Shown: in pieces, positions 55,965 to 64,000 of the stretch
Numbering within the stretch: the first letter of the stretch is position 1
Layout of the letters: each line of letters opens with the position of its first letter
Source of the DNA: Pectobacterium aquaticum
GTDB taxonomy: Bacteria; Pseudomonadota; Gammaproteobacteria; Enterobacterales; Enterobacteriaceae
Direction: 5' to 3'
Assembly (NCBI RefSeq): GCF_003382565.3
Contig: NZ_CP086253.1
Location: 3,410,001-3,474,000 of the forward strand
Length of the DNA stretch: 64,000 nucleotides
The notes under the pieces: model-generated
What the model saw: the letters and a program-made list of their open reading frames with translations, nothing else
Databases searched by the model: none
What the model was told of the DNA's origin: nothing
Program-made: the position numbers and the translations under genes

Positions 55965-57326
55965 ATGAAACACACGTTGTTAGCACTGCTGGTTGCCGGA
56001 TTTTTGCCGTTCAGCGTTCAGGCCGCAGGAGAAAAAGTGACACGCTACGTCGTTACCTTCCCAGCCAGCGATCATGTTGCGTATCAGGGCAAATTCGCCC
56101 AGAACTTCCCCAACGGTTTGCCTGTCGGCATTGGCTCCGGCCTCTATTTTACTGGCAAACAGGGTAACGACCTGATGTTCACCACCGTCACCGATCGCGG
56201 CCCGAATGCCGATGCACCGCTGGTCGGTGAGAAAGAAGCCAAGATCTTCGCCAGCCCTGACTATGCGCCGCTGATGATGAATATTCGGGTCAGCGCGAAA
56301 GCCGCCGAGGCGATCAACGCCCGCCCGCTGCACGATGCCGAGGGCAATATCACCGGCCTGCCGCTGCCCGCAGACATTATCGGCACCACCAATGAAGTCG
56401 CACTGAATGATGCGCTGCAACCGCTCAGCACCAGTCAGCGCGGGCTGGACACCGAAGGCGTTACGCCGGATGGCAAAGGCGGCTTCTGGCTGTGTGACGA
56501 ATACGGTCCGTTCCTGATTCACGTTGATGCCAGCGGGAAGATCCTGCAAAAATTCGGGCCAACGCCTGCGGGCAACGAACACTCGGTTGCCAGCGGTTTA
56601 CCGAATATCATCAAGTGGCGTCAGCCGAATCGGGGTTTTGAAGGGCTGACCCGCCTGCCGGACGGCACGATCGTCATGGCCGTGCAAAGCACGCTGGATA
56701 TCGACGGAAAAAGCAAAAACAAAGCGCAGTTTACGCGTCTGGTGATGTTTAACCCGGAAACCAAAACCAGCCGTATGGTGGGCTACCCCATCAACATCGA
56801 CAGCTATAAGAAAGCGAAGGATGCCAAGATCGGCGATATCGTGGCGCTGGATAATCAGCGCATTCTGCTGGTCGAGCAAGGCGCAGACAAAGACAAGCAG
56901 ATGCAGAACCGCATCTATCTGGTCGATCTCAGCAAAGCGAGCGATCTGACGCCGTTCGATGCCGATGGCAAATCGCCAGAATTTGACGATCTCGCCCAGT
57001 TGGAAAAACGCGGCATTACGCTGGCGCACAAGCAGGAGCTGGTGGATCTGCGTAAGCTTGGCTGGCAGCAGGAGAAAGTGGAAGGTCTGGCACTGGTCGA
57101 TAAGCAAACGCTGGCCGTCATTAACGACAACGATTTTGGCCTGCAATCTGTACTGCAATCCCCAGTGAAAGCAAAAGATAAAGCGGACGACTATCAGGTT
57201 ACTGCCGATGGAAAACTGACGCGAGATGGCAAGGCGGTCGAGACGACGTTAGCCATCAAACCGTTGGAGAAGCCAGAAGCCGATAATGAACTGTGGGTGA
57301 TTCATCTGGCACAGCCGCTGAAGTAG
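55965..57326 (+). CDS. Exported esterase-like activity of phytase family protein
   Basis: A 453-residue protein with a signal peptide (MKHTLLALLVAGFLPFSVQA). The body matches the phytase esterase-like family: GSGLYFTGKQGNDLMFTTVTDRGPNAD, LDTEGVTPDGKGGFWLCDEYGPFLIHVDASGKIL and RGFEGLTRLPDGTIVMAVQS are typical beta-propeller-type blades with calcium-binding-like acidic loops. It probably acts in the periplasm or outside the cell on phosphate esters. An AGAG lies upstream of the ATG; the frame is open from 55914 without support. Confidence 0.83.
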   Translation: MKHTLLALLVAGFLPFSVQAAGEKVTRYVVTFPASDHVAYQGKFAQNFPNGLPVGIGSGLYFTGKQGNDLMFTTVTDRGPNADAPLVGEKEAKIFASPDYAPLMMNIRVSAKAAEAINARPLHDAEGNITGLPLPADIIGTTNEVALNDALQPLSTSQRGLDTEGVTPDGKGGFWLCDEYGPFLIHVDASGKILQKFGPTPAGNEHSVASGLPNIIKWRQPNRGFEGLTRLPDGTIVMAVQSTLDIDGKSKNKAQFTRLVMFNPETKTSRMVGYPINIDSYKKAKDAKIGDIVALDNQRILLVEQGADKDKQMQNRIYLVDLSKASDLTPFDADGKSPEFDDLAQLEKRGITLAHKQELVDLRKLGWQQEKVEGLALVDKQTLAVINDNDFGLQSVLQSPVKAKDKADDYQVTADGKLTRDGKAVETTLAIKPLEKPEADNELWVIHLAQPLK

Positions 57327-57392
57327 TCTTCTGTGAAATGGCTTCCACCGGAGACGGGGAAGCCACTGTTCAACGCACTCAGGTTAGCGCGC

Positions 57393-58079
57393 TCAGGCGT
57401 GCTCGAACCAGTCGCTATTCTGTTGCGCAATTGGCGTGATCGAATAGATCATTTCCTGCAAATGCTCACGAATGGCTTTTTCTGCGGCATCAGGATCGCG
57501 CGCTTTCAGGGCGCTAAAAATCAGGTAGTGCTGTTGGATCAGGCTGGTCGGCGGTGAAACCTGACTCAGGCTGAGAAAACGCACGCGGTCCATCGTCGCT
57601 TTAATCGACTCGATGGTTTCCCACGCCAGTGGACAGTTGGCAATCTGCGTCAGAAGCTGATGGAAGCTGTCGTCAAGGCTGAGAAACTCACGCACCTGCT
57701 CATTCTGCGCGGCCAGTTCCTGACGGCGTAAGTTGTGCTCCAGCGTCAACAGCTGTTCTTCCGTCACCATTTCTGCCGCCCGGCGCACAATCGCGCACTC
57801 CAGCGCTTGACGGATAAAGCGGGCATCCGCCACGCGCTGCTCGGAGATTTTCATCACAAACGTGCCGCGCTGCGGCATAATTTGCACCAGTCCGGCCTCT
57901 GCCAGCTTGATAAAAGCCTCTCTGACCGGCTGGCGGGACACATCAAAACGCACGGAAATTTCTTTTTCAGACAGCAGTTTACCCGGCGGAATATTGCACT
58001 CCACAATGTCTTTGCGCAGTACGCGATAAATTTGCTGATTGACTGGTTCGTTGTTGTTGATCTGAAAAGAGGTGTCCAT
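57393..58079 (-). CDS. rspR: GntR/FadR-type regulator RspR
   Basis: A 228-residue GntR-family regulator, the same length as E. coli RspR (YdfH) and very similar ([85 protein letters not shown]). The N-terminal winged HTH is followed by an FCD ligand domain. In E. coli it represses rspAB. Here it lies downstream of ydfI-ydfJ-rspB-rspA on the same strand, so it likely controls the cluster. Confidence 0.9.
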   Translation of the reverse strand: MDTSFQINNNEPVNQQIYRVLRKDIVECNIPPGKLLSEKEISVRFDVSRQPVREAFIKLAEAGLVQIMPQRGTFVMKISEQRVADARFIRQALECAIVRRAAEMVTEEQLLTLEHNLRRQELAAQNEQVREFLSLDDSFHQLLTQIANCPLAWETIESIKATMDRVRFLSLSQVSPPTSLIQQHYLIFSALKARDPDAAEKAIREHLQEMIYSITPIAQQNSDWFEHA

Positions 58080-58276
58080 GCCGCTGTGCTTACCCGAGAA
58101 ATTTACCGCTTATGATACACGCTTAGCGCAGCGAGTGTCAGTGTTACAACGCCTGTCGTGGTGAGATCGGGAGACACAGGATAAGGCATTGTCGGCACTC
58201 GCCTCACCCTGTGTTGCTTTATGATTACGACTATCTAATGCAGTCACGCAACGGCCGTCGCCGTCGCGCTTTCATC

Positions 58277-59743
58277 CTACCAGTCGGTACCCTGCAATGT
58301 TCCCTTCACGCCCTTCGCTAACAGCGACAGGTAGTGCTGCGTCACCGCATCGACAAAGACAGGATTCTTCGGTAAGTCTTCACCAAAAATCGCCGTCAGC
58401 GTCAGCAATGCCGCGACTCGGCTTTCACCTTCCGAGCTGCATTGCACCGTTTCCGCGATCAAGTCTTTCAGCGGATCGCTAATTTCAATCGGTTGTCCTT
58501 GCTCATCCACACCGCCGACATAGCGCATCCACCCTGCCACGCCGAGCGCCAACGCATCAAAACGGCTGCCGCGAGCCAGATGCCAGCGGATCGAATCCAG
58601 CATCCGCTGTGGTAGTTTTTGCGAACCGTCCATCGCAATCTGCCAGGTACGGTGTTTTAACGCACGGTTGCGATAGCGATCCAACAGCGCATCCGCATAG
58701 GCGGCGAGATCGACCCCCTGCGTACGCAGCGTCGGTGCCTGCTCACGCAGCATCAGATGATGCGCCGCCGCGACCAGTTCGCTGTCCTGCATGCACTCAC
58801 TGATATGCTGGTAGCCAGCAAGGTAGCCCAGATACGCCAGAAACGAGTGGCTGCCGTTCAGCATACGCAGCTTCATTTCCTCAAACGGCAGGACATCCTG
58901 TACCAGCTCCGCGCCCGCTTTTTCCCACGCAGGACGGCCGTTGACGAAGTTATCTTCAACCACCCACTGGAAGAACGGTTCACAGGCGATCCCCGCGGGA
59001 TCGGCTACACCCAGCTGTCCCTGAATCGTCTCCAGCGTTTCTCCGGTGATAGCTGGAACAATCCTATCCACCATCGTGGACGGAAAGGTGACGTGCTGTT
59101 CAATCCAGCGCGCCAGTTCGACATCCTGCAACTCGGCCAGTTGCACGATCACGTTGCGCGTGACGTGCCCATTTTCCGGCATATTGTCGCAGGACATCAC
59201 GCTGAATGCCGGTAGCTGGCGTTCCCGTCTGCGTTTGATGGCAGCCAGAATCACACCGGGCAGGGAGCGTGGTTCTGCGGGTAACTCCAGATCGTGGCAA
59301 ATCAGCGGATGTTCACTATTCAGCTGCCCCGTCGCCGGATGGTGGCAATAGCCTTTCTCCGTGACGGTAATCGACACAATGGCGATATCCGGCGCGCTTA
59401 GCGCTTCCAGCACGGCGTCGATACCTTCGACTTCCGCATGCAGCGCGCAGGTTGCTACGCCAATGACCCGGCTATTCCAGCCGCTGTCCGCCATTTCGGA
59501 CACCGACCACAGCAAATCCTGTTGGCGAATGGCTTCAATCTGCTGCTCGCCGCCAATCAGGTTGATTTCGCAATAGCCCCAGTCGCTACCGTGCTCCGCC
59601 GCCAGCTTATCGGCACAGACCGCCTGATGCGCCCGGTGGAATGCGCCAAAGCCAATATGCGCAATACGTGTTTTTAGCAGGCGTCGGTCGTAACGCGGCA
59701 CCACAACCTGCGGTTTAAGAGTGGAAAATTCACTGATACTCAT
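58277..59743 (-). CDS. ydfI: Mannitol dehydrogenase-family oxidoreductase YdfI (D-mannonate oxidoreductase-like)
   Basis: A 488-residue polyol/aldonate dehydrogenase (E. coli YdfI 486) of the UxuB/MtlD family. The N-terminal Rossmann region RIAHIGFGAFHRAHQAV, the VMSCDNMPENGHVTRNVIV block and the catalytic KLRMLNGSHSFLAYLGYLAG motif (Lys and nearby Asn-His) are all present. It should interconvert D-mannonate and D-fructuronate with NAD. AGGGA precedes the ATG at 59743. It shares the strand with the MFS gene but is separated from it by a MITE-like repeat. Confidence 0.9.
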   Translation of the reverse strand: MSISEFSTLKPQVVVPRYDRRLLKTRIAHIGFGAFHRAHQAVCADKLAAEHGSDWGYCEINLIGGEQQIEAIRQQDLLWSVSEMADSGWNSRVIGVATCALHAEVEGIDAVLEALSAPDIAIVSITVTEKGYCHHPATGQLNSEHPLICHDLELPAEPRSLPGVILAAIKRRRERQLPAFSVMSCDNMPENGHVTRNVIVQLAELQDVELARWIEQHVTFPSTMVDRIVPAITGETLETIQGQLGVADPAGIACEPFFQWVVEDNFVNGRPAWEKAGAELVQDVLPFEEMKLRMLNGSHSFLAYLGYLAGYQHISECMQDSELVAAAHHLMLREQAPTLRTQGVDLAAYADALLDRYRNRALKHRTWQIAMDGSQKLPQRMLDSIRWHLARGSRFDALALGVAGWMRYVGGVDEQGQPIEISDPLKDLIAETVQCSSEGESRVAALLTLTAIFGEDLPKNPVFVDAVTQHYLSLLAKGVKGTLQGTDW

Positions 59744-59798
59744 CGTTATCCCTGATAGGTGATTCAAAAAATACGTCAACTGCTGGAAACCTGAGAGG

Positions 59799-59983
59799 AA
59801 CGGGGATAATGGGTAGATCGTAAAGACGCTGTGAATACATCCCTGTACGCTCGGATTGCGCGAATATGAATCTCATCCCTGAGATTCACCCTTTCAGGGC
59901 CGTCGCTAGCGACGTTCAAAAACGTTCCTGACGTTTTTGTCCATGGCGCAAACGCTTTACTCTTCTATCCCATTATCCCCGTT
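59799..59983. repeat. MITE-like repeat with 15-bp terminal inverted repeats
   Basis: The sequence between ydfJ and ydfI is bounded by AACGGGGATAATGGG (59799-59813) and its perfect reverse complement CCCATTATCCCCGTT (59969-59983), 185 bp in all with no coding capacity. Inside are shorter palindromes (GTCGCTAGCGAC; AAAAACGTTCCTGACGTTTTT; AATCTCATCCCTGAGATT). The central part resembles the repeats at 29527-29598 and 35490-35560. It could be mobilised in trans or form a long RNA hairpin that separates expression of the two genes. Confidence 0.82.
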
Positions 59984-60017
59984 TTCGCTCCGCAAACGGG
60001 AGCGCTGTGGTGTTCTA

Positions 60018-61388
60018 TTATACCGCGTCGTCTAATTCATCTAAGTCACGGTCTTTCACTTCCGGCATACAGATAGCCGCGACCAGACCGATCACAGAAT
60101 AAACAATCATCATCACGACAATCGGCCACCAGGAACCGGTCATGTTGCAGAAAATACCCGCTAACACCGGACCAAAACCAACGGCAACCAGGCCACCTGT
60201 TTCTTTGGCAATCGCCATTTGCGTAAAGCGGCTGCGTCCACCGAATATTTCCGCCATGGTGATGTTTTCCAGCGCAAATAATCCCAGCACAGCAAAGTTA
60301 TGAATAATGATAATACTGACGACAATCACGTTAACACTATTCTCTTTATCGACGATAAGAGAGAGCATCGGGTAGGCTAACAATATCGCCGAGATATTCA
60401 GAATAATATACGGTACGCGGCGACCAATTTTATCCGAGAGCCAGCCTAATAATGGAATAGTGATAAAACCAATAATAGAGCTGATCATCAATGCATCGGT
60501 AGGAATAGATTTATTGAACAAGAGCGTTTGGACTAAATATCCCGCGAGGAAAGTCTGAATTAACCCTGAATTTCCCGCCTGTCCGAAGCGTAATCCTGTT
60601 GCCAGCCAAAACGCCTTGCTTTTGAACATGGACAGTACTGATTTTTGCTCGCTTTGCTCAACCACCAGAGCAGGTGATGACTCCTCAGTACCAGAGACAT
60701 CATTACTGACTTTTTCAAAGACCGGGCTTTCTTTCAGGTTCATACGCAGCCAGATCGCGAAGATCATCACGACTACGCTCGCCAGGAACGGTACACGCCA
60801 GCCCCACGCCAGTAACTCTTCTCTAGAGAGGGCAAAAAACATAACGGCCCAGATAGCCGTAGCACTGAGCGTGCCACAGTTGGTACCCATTGCCACCAGT
60901 GAGGAAATAATCCCGCGTTTCCCTTTCGGCGCGTATTCAGCCAGCATGGTACCGGCACCGGAAATCTCGGCTCCCGCTCCTAACCCCTGCACGATACGCA
61001 AGGTCACCAGCAAGATGGGCGCGAAAATACCAATCTGTGCGTAGGTCGGTAACACGCCAATTAACGTGGTACAGATCCCCATCATGGTAATGGTGATAAA
61101 GAGCACGCGCTTTCTGCCGATGGAGTCCCCCATTCGGCCGAAAATAAAGGCACCGACGATACGTGCGACATAGCCTGCGCCGTAGGTTCCCATTGCCAGA
61201 ATCAGCGCCATTGCCGCCGATTGTTCAGGGAAGAATATTTCATGGAAAACCAATGCCGCACCGAGCGAATACAGTTGGAAATCCATGAATTCCAATGCGG
61301 TGCCCAACCAGCCGGACACCGCCGCTTTAACTAAGTCAGAGGTACTTCTTGCAGGTTTTTCTTGTCCAGATGCTATTTTCGTATTCAT
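60018..61388 (-). CDS. ydfJ: MFS transporter of the metabolite:H+ symporter family (YdfJ-like)
   Basis: A 456-residue transporter with 12 membrane segments (E. coli YdfJ 455). MHS-type motifs are AVSGWLGTALEFMDFQLYSLGAALVF, GRMGDSIGRKRVLF (motif A), RIVQGLGAGAEISGAGTMLAEYAPKGKRG and WGWRVPFLAS. It should import a small acidic metabolite with protons; from its neighbours, a hexonate such as D-mannonate is plausible. The start at 61388 has GAGAG upstream. It follows rspB by about 200 bases. Confidence 0.88.
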   Translation of the reverse strand: MNTKIASGQEKPARSTSDLVKAAVSGWLGTALEFMDFQLYSLGAALVFHEIFFPEQSAAMALILAMGTYGAGYVARIVGAFIFGRMGDSIGRKRVLFITITMMGICTTLIGVLPTYAQIGIFAPILLVTLRIVQGLGAGAEISGAGTMLAEYAPKGKRGIISSLVAMGTNCGTLSATAIWAVMFFALSREELLAWGWRVPFLASVVVMIFAIWLRMNLKESPVFEKVSNDVSGTEESSPALVVEQSEQKSVLSMFKSKAFWLATGLRFGQAGNSGLIQTFLAGYLVQTLLFNKSIPTDALMISSIIGFITIPLLGWLSDKIGRRVPYIILNISAILLAYPMLSLIVDKENSVNVIVVSIIIIHNFAVLGLFALENITMAEIFGGRSRFTQMAIAKETGGLVAVGFGPVLAGIFCNMTGSWWPIVVMMIVYSVIGLVAAICMPEVKDRDLDELDDAV

Positions 61389-61588
61389 ATATACTCTCGA
61401 CGATTTGTAATTATGGTAGAGCACAGTAAGTAAAATTACCGTTCATCATGGTGTCGCAATCCACTCCAGACCCGTTATTAATGGTCTGGAGTGATTAAGA
61501 GAGAAATAATTACTTCAAAGGAATCATTATAGTTTTCTGTAATCGATAATGTGTTTCCCTTTTATATATCCCGGTTGCCAATAACGTG

Positions 61589-62611
61589 TCATGCATCATT
61601 AAATGTCAGCAGGACTTTGCAGCAGCGTTTTTGATCTTTTTCAAAAACTTCAATTGCCTGTACAACCTCCTGATAATCAAACCGGTGGGTAATCAGTTTA
61701 GCCGGATCGATACGTTTCTCTTTCAGCCACGCAATCACGATAGGGAATTTATTGGCATTCAAGCGCGATGAGAAAATGGAGATCTCTTTGCTGGTTATTC
61801 CCTGTTGGCTAACCTGACAAGGCTCGCTGGAAAAACCCATGATGGCGATACGTGCCGCAGGAGACGCAATCGTAATCGCTTCCTGCAAAATAGACGGATG
61901 GCAGGCAGCATCAACAATCAGCGTAGGCTTGATATTGAGCGCTTCCAGCTCGTCTTTTAATGACAGCGATGCGTTGTTGATAACCCTGTCCGCTCCGCTA
62001 CGTAATGCCATATCCAGACGTTCAGGAATGCGATCGACGACAATGACTTCCTTCACGTTGAACACGCCTTTCAGCACCTGAACCGAGGTCAATCCCATCG
62101 GTCCCGCGCCATAAATCAGGGCGATATCCTGCTCCGTCGGTTTCACCTGTGCGGTCACGTTGGCTGAAATCGTGAAGGGCTCGATCATCACGGCGAACTC
62201 ATCAGGGATCTCGTCTGGGATAGTGTGTGCATTCTTCGCCGGTACGGCAGCGTACTCGCTGAATCCGCCATCACGGTGCACACCCAGCACCACCAGCGAG
62301 GTACAGACGTTCGGCTTGCCGATGGAGCAAGGGTAGCAGTGGCCGCAGCTCACTACCGGGTCGACCGAGACGCGTTCGCCCAGACGGGATGCCTCCACGC
62401 CCTCACCCACCGCCTCAATCACGCCGAAGAATTCATGCCCGATCACACGCGGGTATTTAGCAAAAGGGTTATGCCCGCGATAGATGTGGCTGTCCGAGCC
62501 ACAGATGCCCGCCAACTTTACCTTCACCCGAACGTCACCTGCCGCTAGCTGCGGAATAGGACGCTCTTCAATCACCAGTTCATTTGGCTGCTGTATCACA
62601 ATGCTTTTCAT
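61589..62611 (-). CDS. rspB: Zinc-dependent dehydrogenase RspB
   Basis: A 340-residue zinc-containing MDR dehydrogenase (E. coli RspB 339). The catalytic zinc ligands are in GICGSDSHIYRG and IGHEFFG, the structural zinc cysteines in CGHCYPCSIGKPNVC, and the NAD-binding GAGPMG follows. The sequence tracks E. coli RspB over long stretches. It probably oxidises the sugar acid, or its 5-keto counterpart, handled by RspA. It starts 30 bases after rspA, so the two are cotranscribed. Confidence 0.93.
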   Translation of the reverse strand: MKSIVIQQPNELVIEERPIPQLAAGDVRVKVKLAGICGSDSHIYRGHNPFAKYPRVIGHEFFGVIEAVGEGVEASRLGERVSVDPVVSCGHCYPCSIGKPNVCTSLVVLGVHRDGGFSEYAAVPAKNAHTIPDEIPDEFAVMIEPFTISANVTAQVKPTEQDIALIYGAGPMGLTSVQVLKGVFNVKEVIVVDRIPERLDMALRSGADRVINNASLSLKDELEALNIKPTLIVDAACHPSILQEAITIASPAARIAIMGFSSEPCQVSQQGITSKEISIFSSRLNANKFPIVIAWLKEKRIDPAKLITHRFDYQEVVQAIEVFEKDQKRCCKVLLTFNDA

Positions 62612-62640
62612 ATTTTGGTCTCTGATTACCTATTCCACTC

Positions 62641-63855
62641 TTACCAGTTCCACAACGTGCCATCTTCCAGACGGGCAACTGGGAGATAAGCGGGGTCATA
62701 GGGGTATTTGGCCGCCAGCTTTTCATCAAACTCAATGCCTAATCCCGGTTTTTCGCCTGGGTGCATGTAGCCGTTATCGAATGTCCAGTTATGCGGGAAC
62801 ACTTCCAGCATTTGCTCCGAGTACCCCATGTATTCCTGCACGCCGAAGTTTGGCACCCAGAGGTCAAAATGCAGCGCCGCCGCCATGCAGATAGGCGACA
62901 GGTCCGACGGCCCGTGTGAACCGGTGCGCACCTGATAGAGCGAAGCAAAGTCGGCGATGCGACGCATGCCAGTAATCCCGCCCGCGTGGGTAATCGTGGT
63001 ACGGATGTAGTCGATGAGCTGTTCTTCGATCAGCTGTTTGCAATCCCAGATGCTGTTAAAGACCTCACCCACCGCAATCGGCGTAACCGTGTGCTGACGG
63101 ATTAAACGGAAGCACTCCTGATTTTCCGCAGGCGTCGGGTCTTCCATCCAGAACAGACGATAGTCCTCAATGCTTTTACCAAAGCGCGCCGCTTCAATCG
63201 GCGTCAGACGGTGGTGCATGTCGTGCAGCATGTGCTCGTTGAAGCCAAATTTGTCGCGCACCGCTTCAAACAGCTTAGGCGTGAAATCGAGGTATTTTTC
63301 CGTCGACCACAGTTGCTCTTCCGGCAAGTTGCCTTTCGTCGCCGGCTCATACGCCAGCCCTTTGCCTTTCGCCATGCCGTAGGTGGTTTTCATACCCGGC
63401 ACGCCGCACTGTACGCGAATCGCCTTGAAGCCCTCATCGCGGTGCTTGGCGTAATCATCCAGCACTTCATCAATCGAGTGACCCGTGGTGTGGCAATACA
63501 CCATGACGCCCGTACGCGATGCGCCGCCCAGCAGTTGGTAGAGCGGCATGTTGGCGGCTTTGGCCTTGATATCCCACAGCGCGGTATCGACTGCCGAAAT
63601 CGCGGACATGGTCACTGGGCCACGACGCCAGTACGCGCCTTTGTAGAAATACTGCCAAATGTCTTCGATCTGGTGCGCATCGCGGCCAATCAGCTGCGGA
63701 CACACATGATCTTTGAGGTAAGAGGCGACCGGCAGCTCACGCCCGTTGAGCGTCGCATCGCCGAGGCCGGTTAATCCGCTATCTGTCGTAATTTTCAGGG
63801 TGACAAAGTTTCGCCCCGGGCAGGTGACAAACACTTCAGCGCTGACAATCTTCAC
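62641..63855 (-). CDS. rspA: RspA, enolase-superfamily sugar-acid dehydratase (ManD family)
   Basis: A 404-residue protein, identical in length to E. coli RspA and very similar throughout. It belongs to the D-mannonate dehydratase branch of the enolase superfamily. The acid/base and metal region is [40 protein letters not shown], with the later Glu in [12 protein letters not shown]. Members dehydrate D-mannonate to 2-keto-3-deoxygluconate with varied efficiency. The start is a GTG at 63855 with AAGGA upstream; the frame is open to 63876. It heads the rspA-rspB-ydfJ-ydfI-rspR cluster, and the 145 bases before it hold the promoter. Confidence 0.94.
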   Translation of the reverse strand: MKIVSAEVFVTCPGRNFVTLKITTDSGLTGLGDATLNGRELPVASYLKDHVCPQLIGRDAHQIEDIWQYFYKGAYWRRGPVTMSAISAVDTALWDIKAKAANMPLYQLLGGASRTGVMVYCHTTGHSIDEVLDDYAKHRDEGFKAIRVQCGVPGMKTTYGMAKGKGLAYEPATKGNLPEEQLWSTEKYLDFTPKLFEAVRDKFGFNEHMLHDMHHRLTPIEAARFGKSIEDYRLFWMEDPTPAENQECFRLIRQHTVTPIAVGEVFNSIWDCKQLIEEQLIDYIRTTITHAGGITGMRRIADFASLYQVRTGSHGPSDLSPICMAAALHFDLWVPNFGVQEYMGYSEQMLEVFPHNWTFDNGYMHPGEKPGLGIEFDEKLAAKYPYDPAYLPVARLEDGTLWNW

Positions 63856-64000
63856 GTTACTTATCCTTCTGTGCATGTAGCCATTCGTTTATGCTGACTA
63901 CCATACAAGTATATTAATCAAGATAATTTGAATCGCCTCACATTTATTCACATCTGCAACATTTATCTAAAATTCATGAAAAGCGAGAGGAAGAACCGGA

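Overview
The window looks like chromosomal DNA of a soft-rot enterobacterium, most likely Pectobacterium. The housekeeping genes are clearly Enterobacterales and sit in an E. coli-like order (recB'-ptrA-recC-ppdC-ygdB-ppdB-ppdA ... thyA-lgt-ptsP-rppH-mutH-ygdQ-ygdR-tas; yggN-yggL-trmB-mutY-yggX-mltC ... speC-tRNA-Phe). A gene for the secreted Svx virulence protein, described in P. atrosepticum, lies at 52.2-54.0 kb. Species assignment is inference; no database search was possible.

Layout. 0-10 kb: the start of recB, then ptrA, recC and four prepilin-like genes on the minus strand, followed by a PIN-toxin/HTH-antitoxin pair placed between ppdA and thyA. 10-23.5 kb: core genes for nucleotide, lipoprotein, PTS(Ntr), RNA decapping, mismatch and base-excision repair functions. 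The rppH-mutH gap carries DnaA boxes and matches the position of the DARS2 element of E. coli. 23.5-31 kb: an accessory block where E. coli has nupG. It holds an AraC-type membrane regulator, an alpha/beta hydrolase, a Tm-1-like gene pair (UPF0261 plus a TIM-barrel enzyme) with a divergent TetR regulator and two operator-like palindromes, a deleted SDR pseudogene, and ansP. 31-35 kb: speC with a possible leader ORF, then an IS110-family element. Its 5' non-coding end can be read as a bridge RNA whose guides match the sequence into which the element is inserted.

35.3-42.8 kb: tRNA-Phe (pheV position) followed by a small integrative element. It has a P4-type integrase, a 5'-nucleotidase, small island genes, a GC-rich segment with a long imperfect inverted repeat, a MobC-like protein and a Fic protein. 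Partial att repeats bound it, and a duplicated, diverged copy of the tRNA-downstream sequence lies at its right end. 43-52 kb: metabolic and transport accessory genes, comprising LysR/alcohol dehydrogenase, an O-methyltransferase-like protein, LysR/AEC transporter and a LuxR-type regulator/NCS1 permease pair. 52-57.3 kb: svx, a homologue of the dual-function azuCR RNA with its 28-residue AzuC protein, mdtG, and a secreted phytase-esterase-like protein. 57.4-63.9 kb: an rspR-ydfI-ydfJ-rspB-rspA cluster, probably for uptake and oxidation or dehydration of sugar acids such as D-mannonate. It is interrupted by a 185-bp MITE-like repeat.

The most notable signal is the IS110 element. Two halves of a guide loop flank a hairpin at about 33.98-34.01 kb and agree with the two sides of the target. 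The insertion has a CT dinucleotide at both ends and splits a chromosomal intergenic repeat, and an uninterrupted copy of that repeat lies at 6.5-6.6 kb in the same window.
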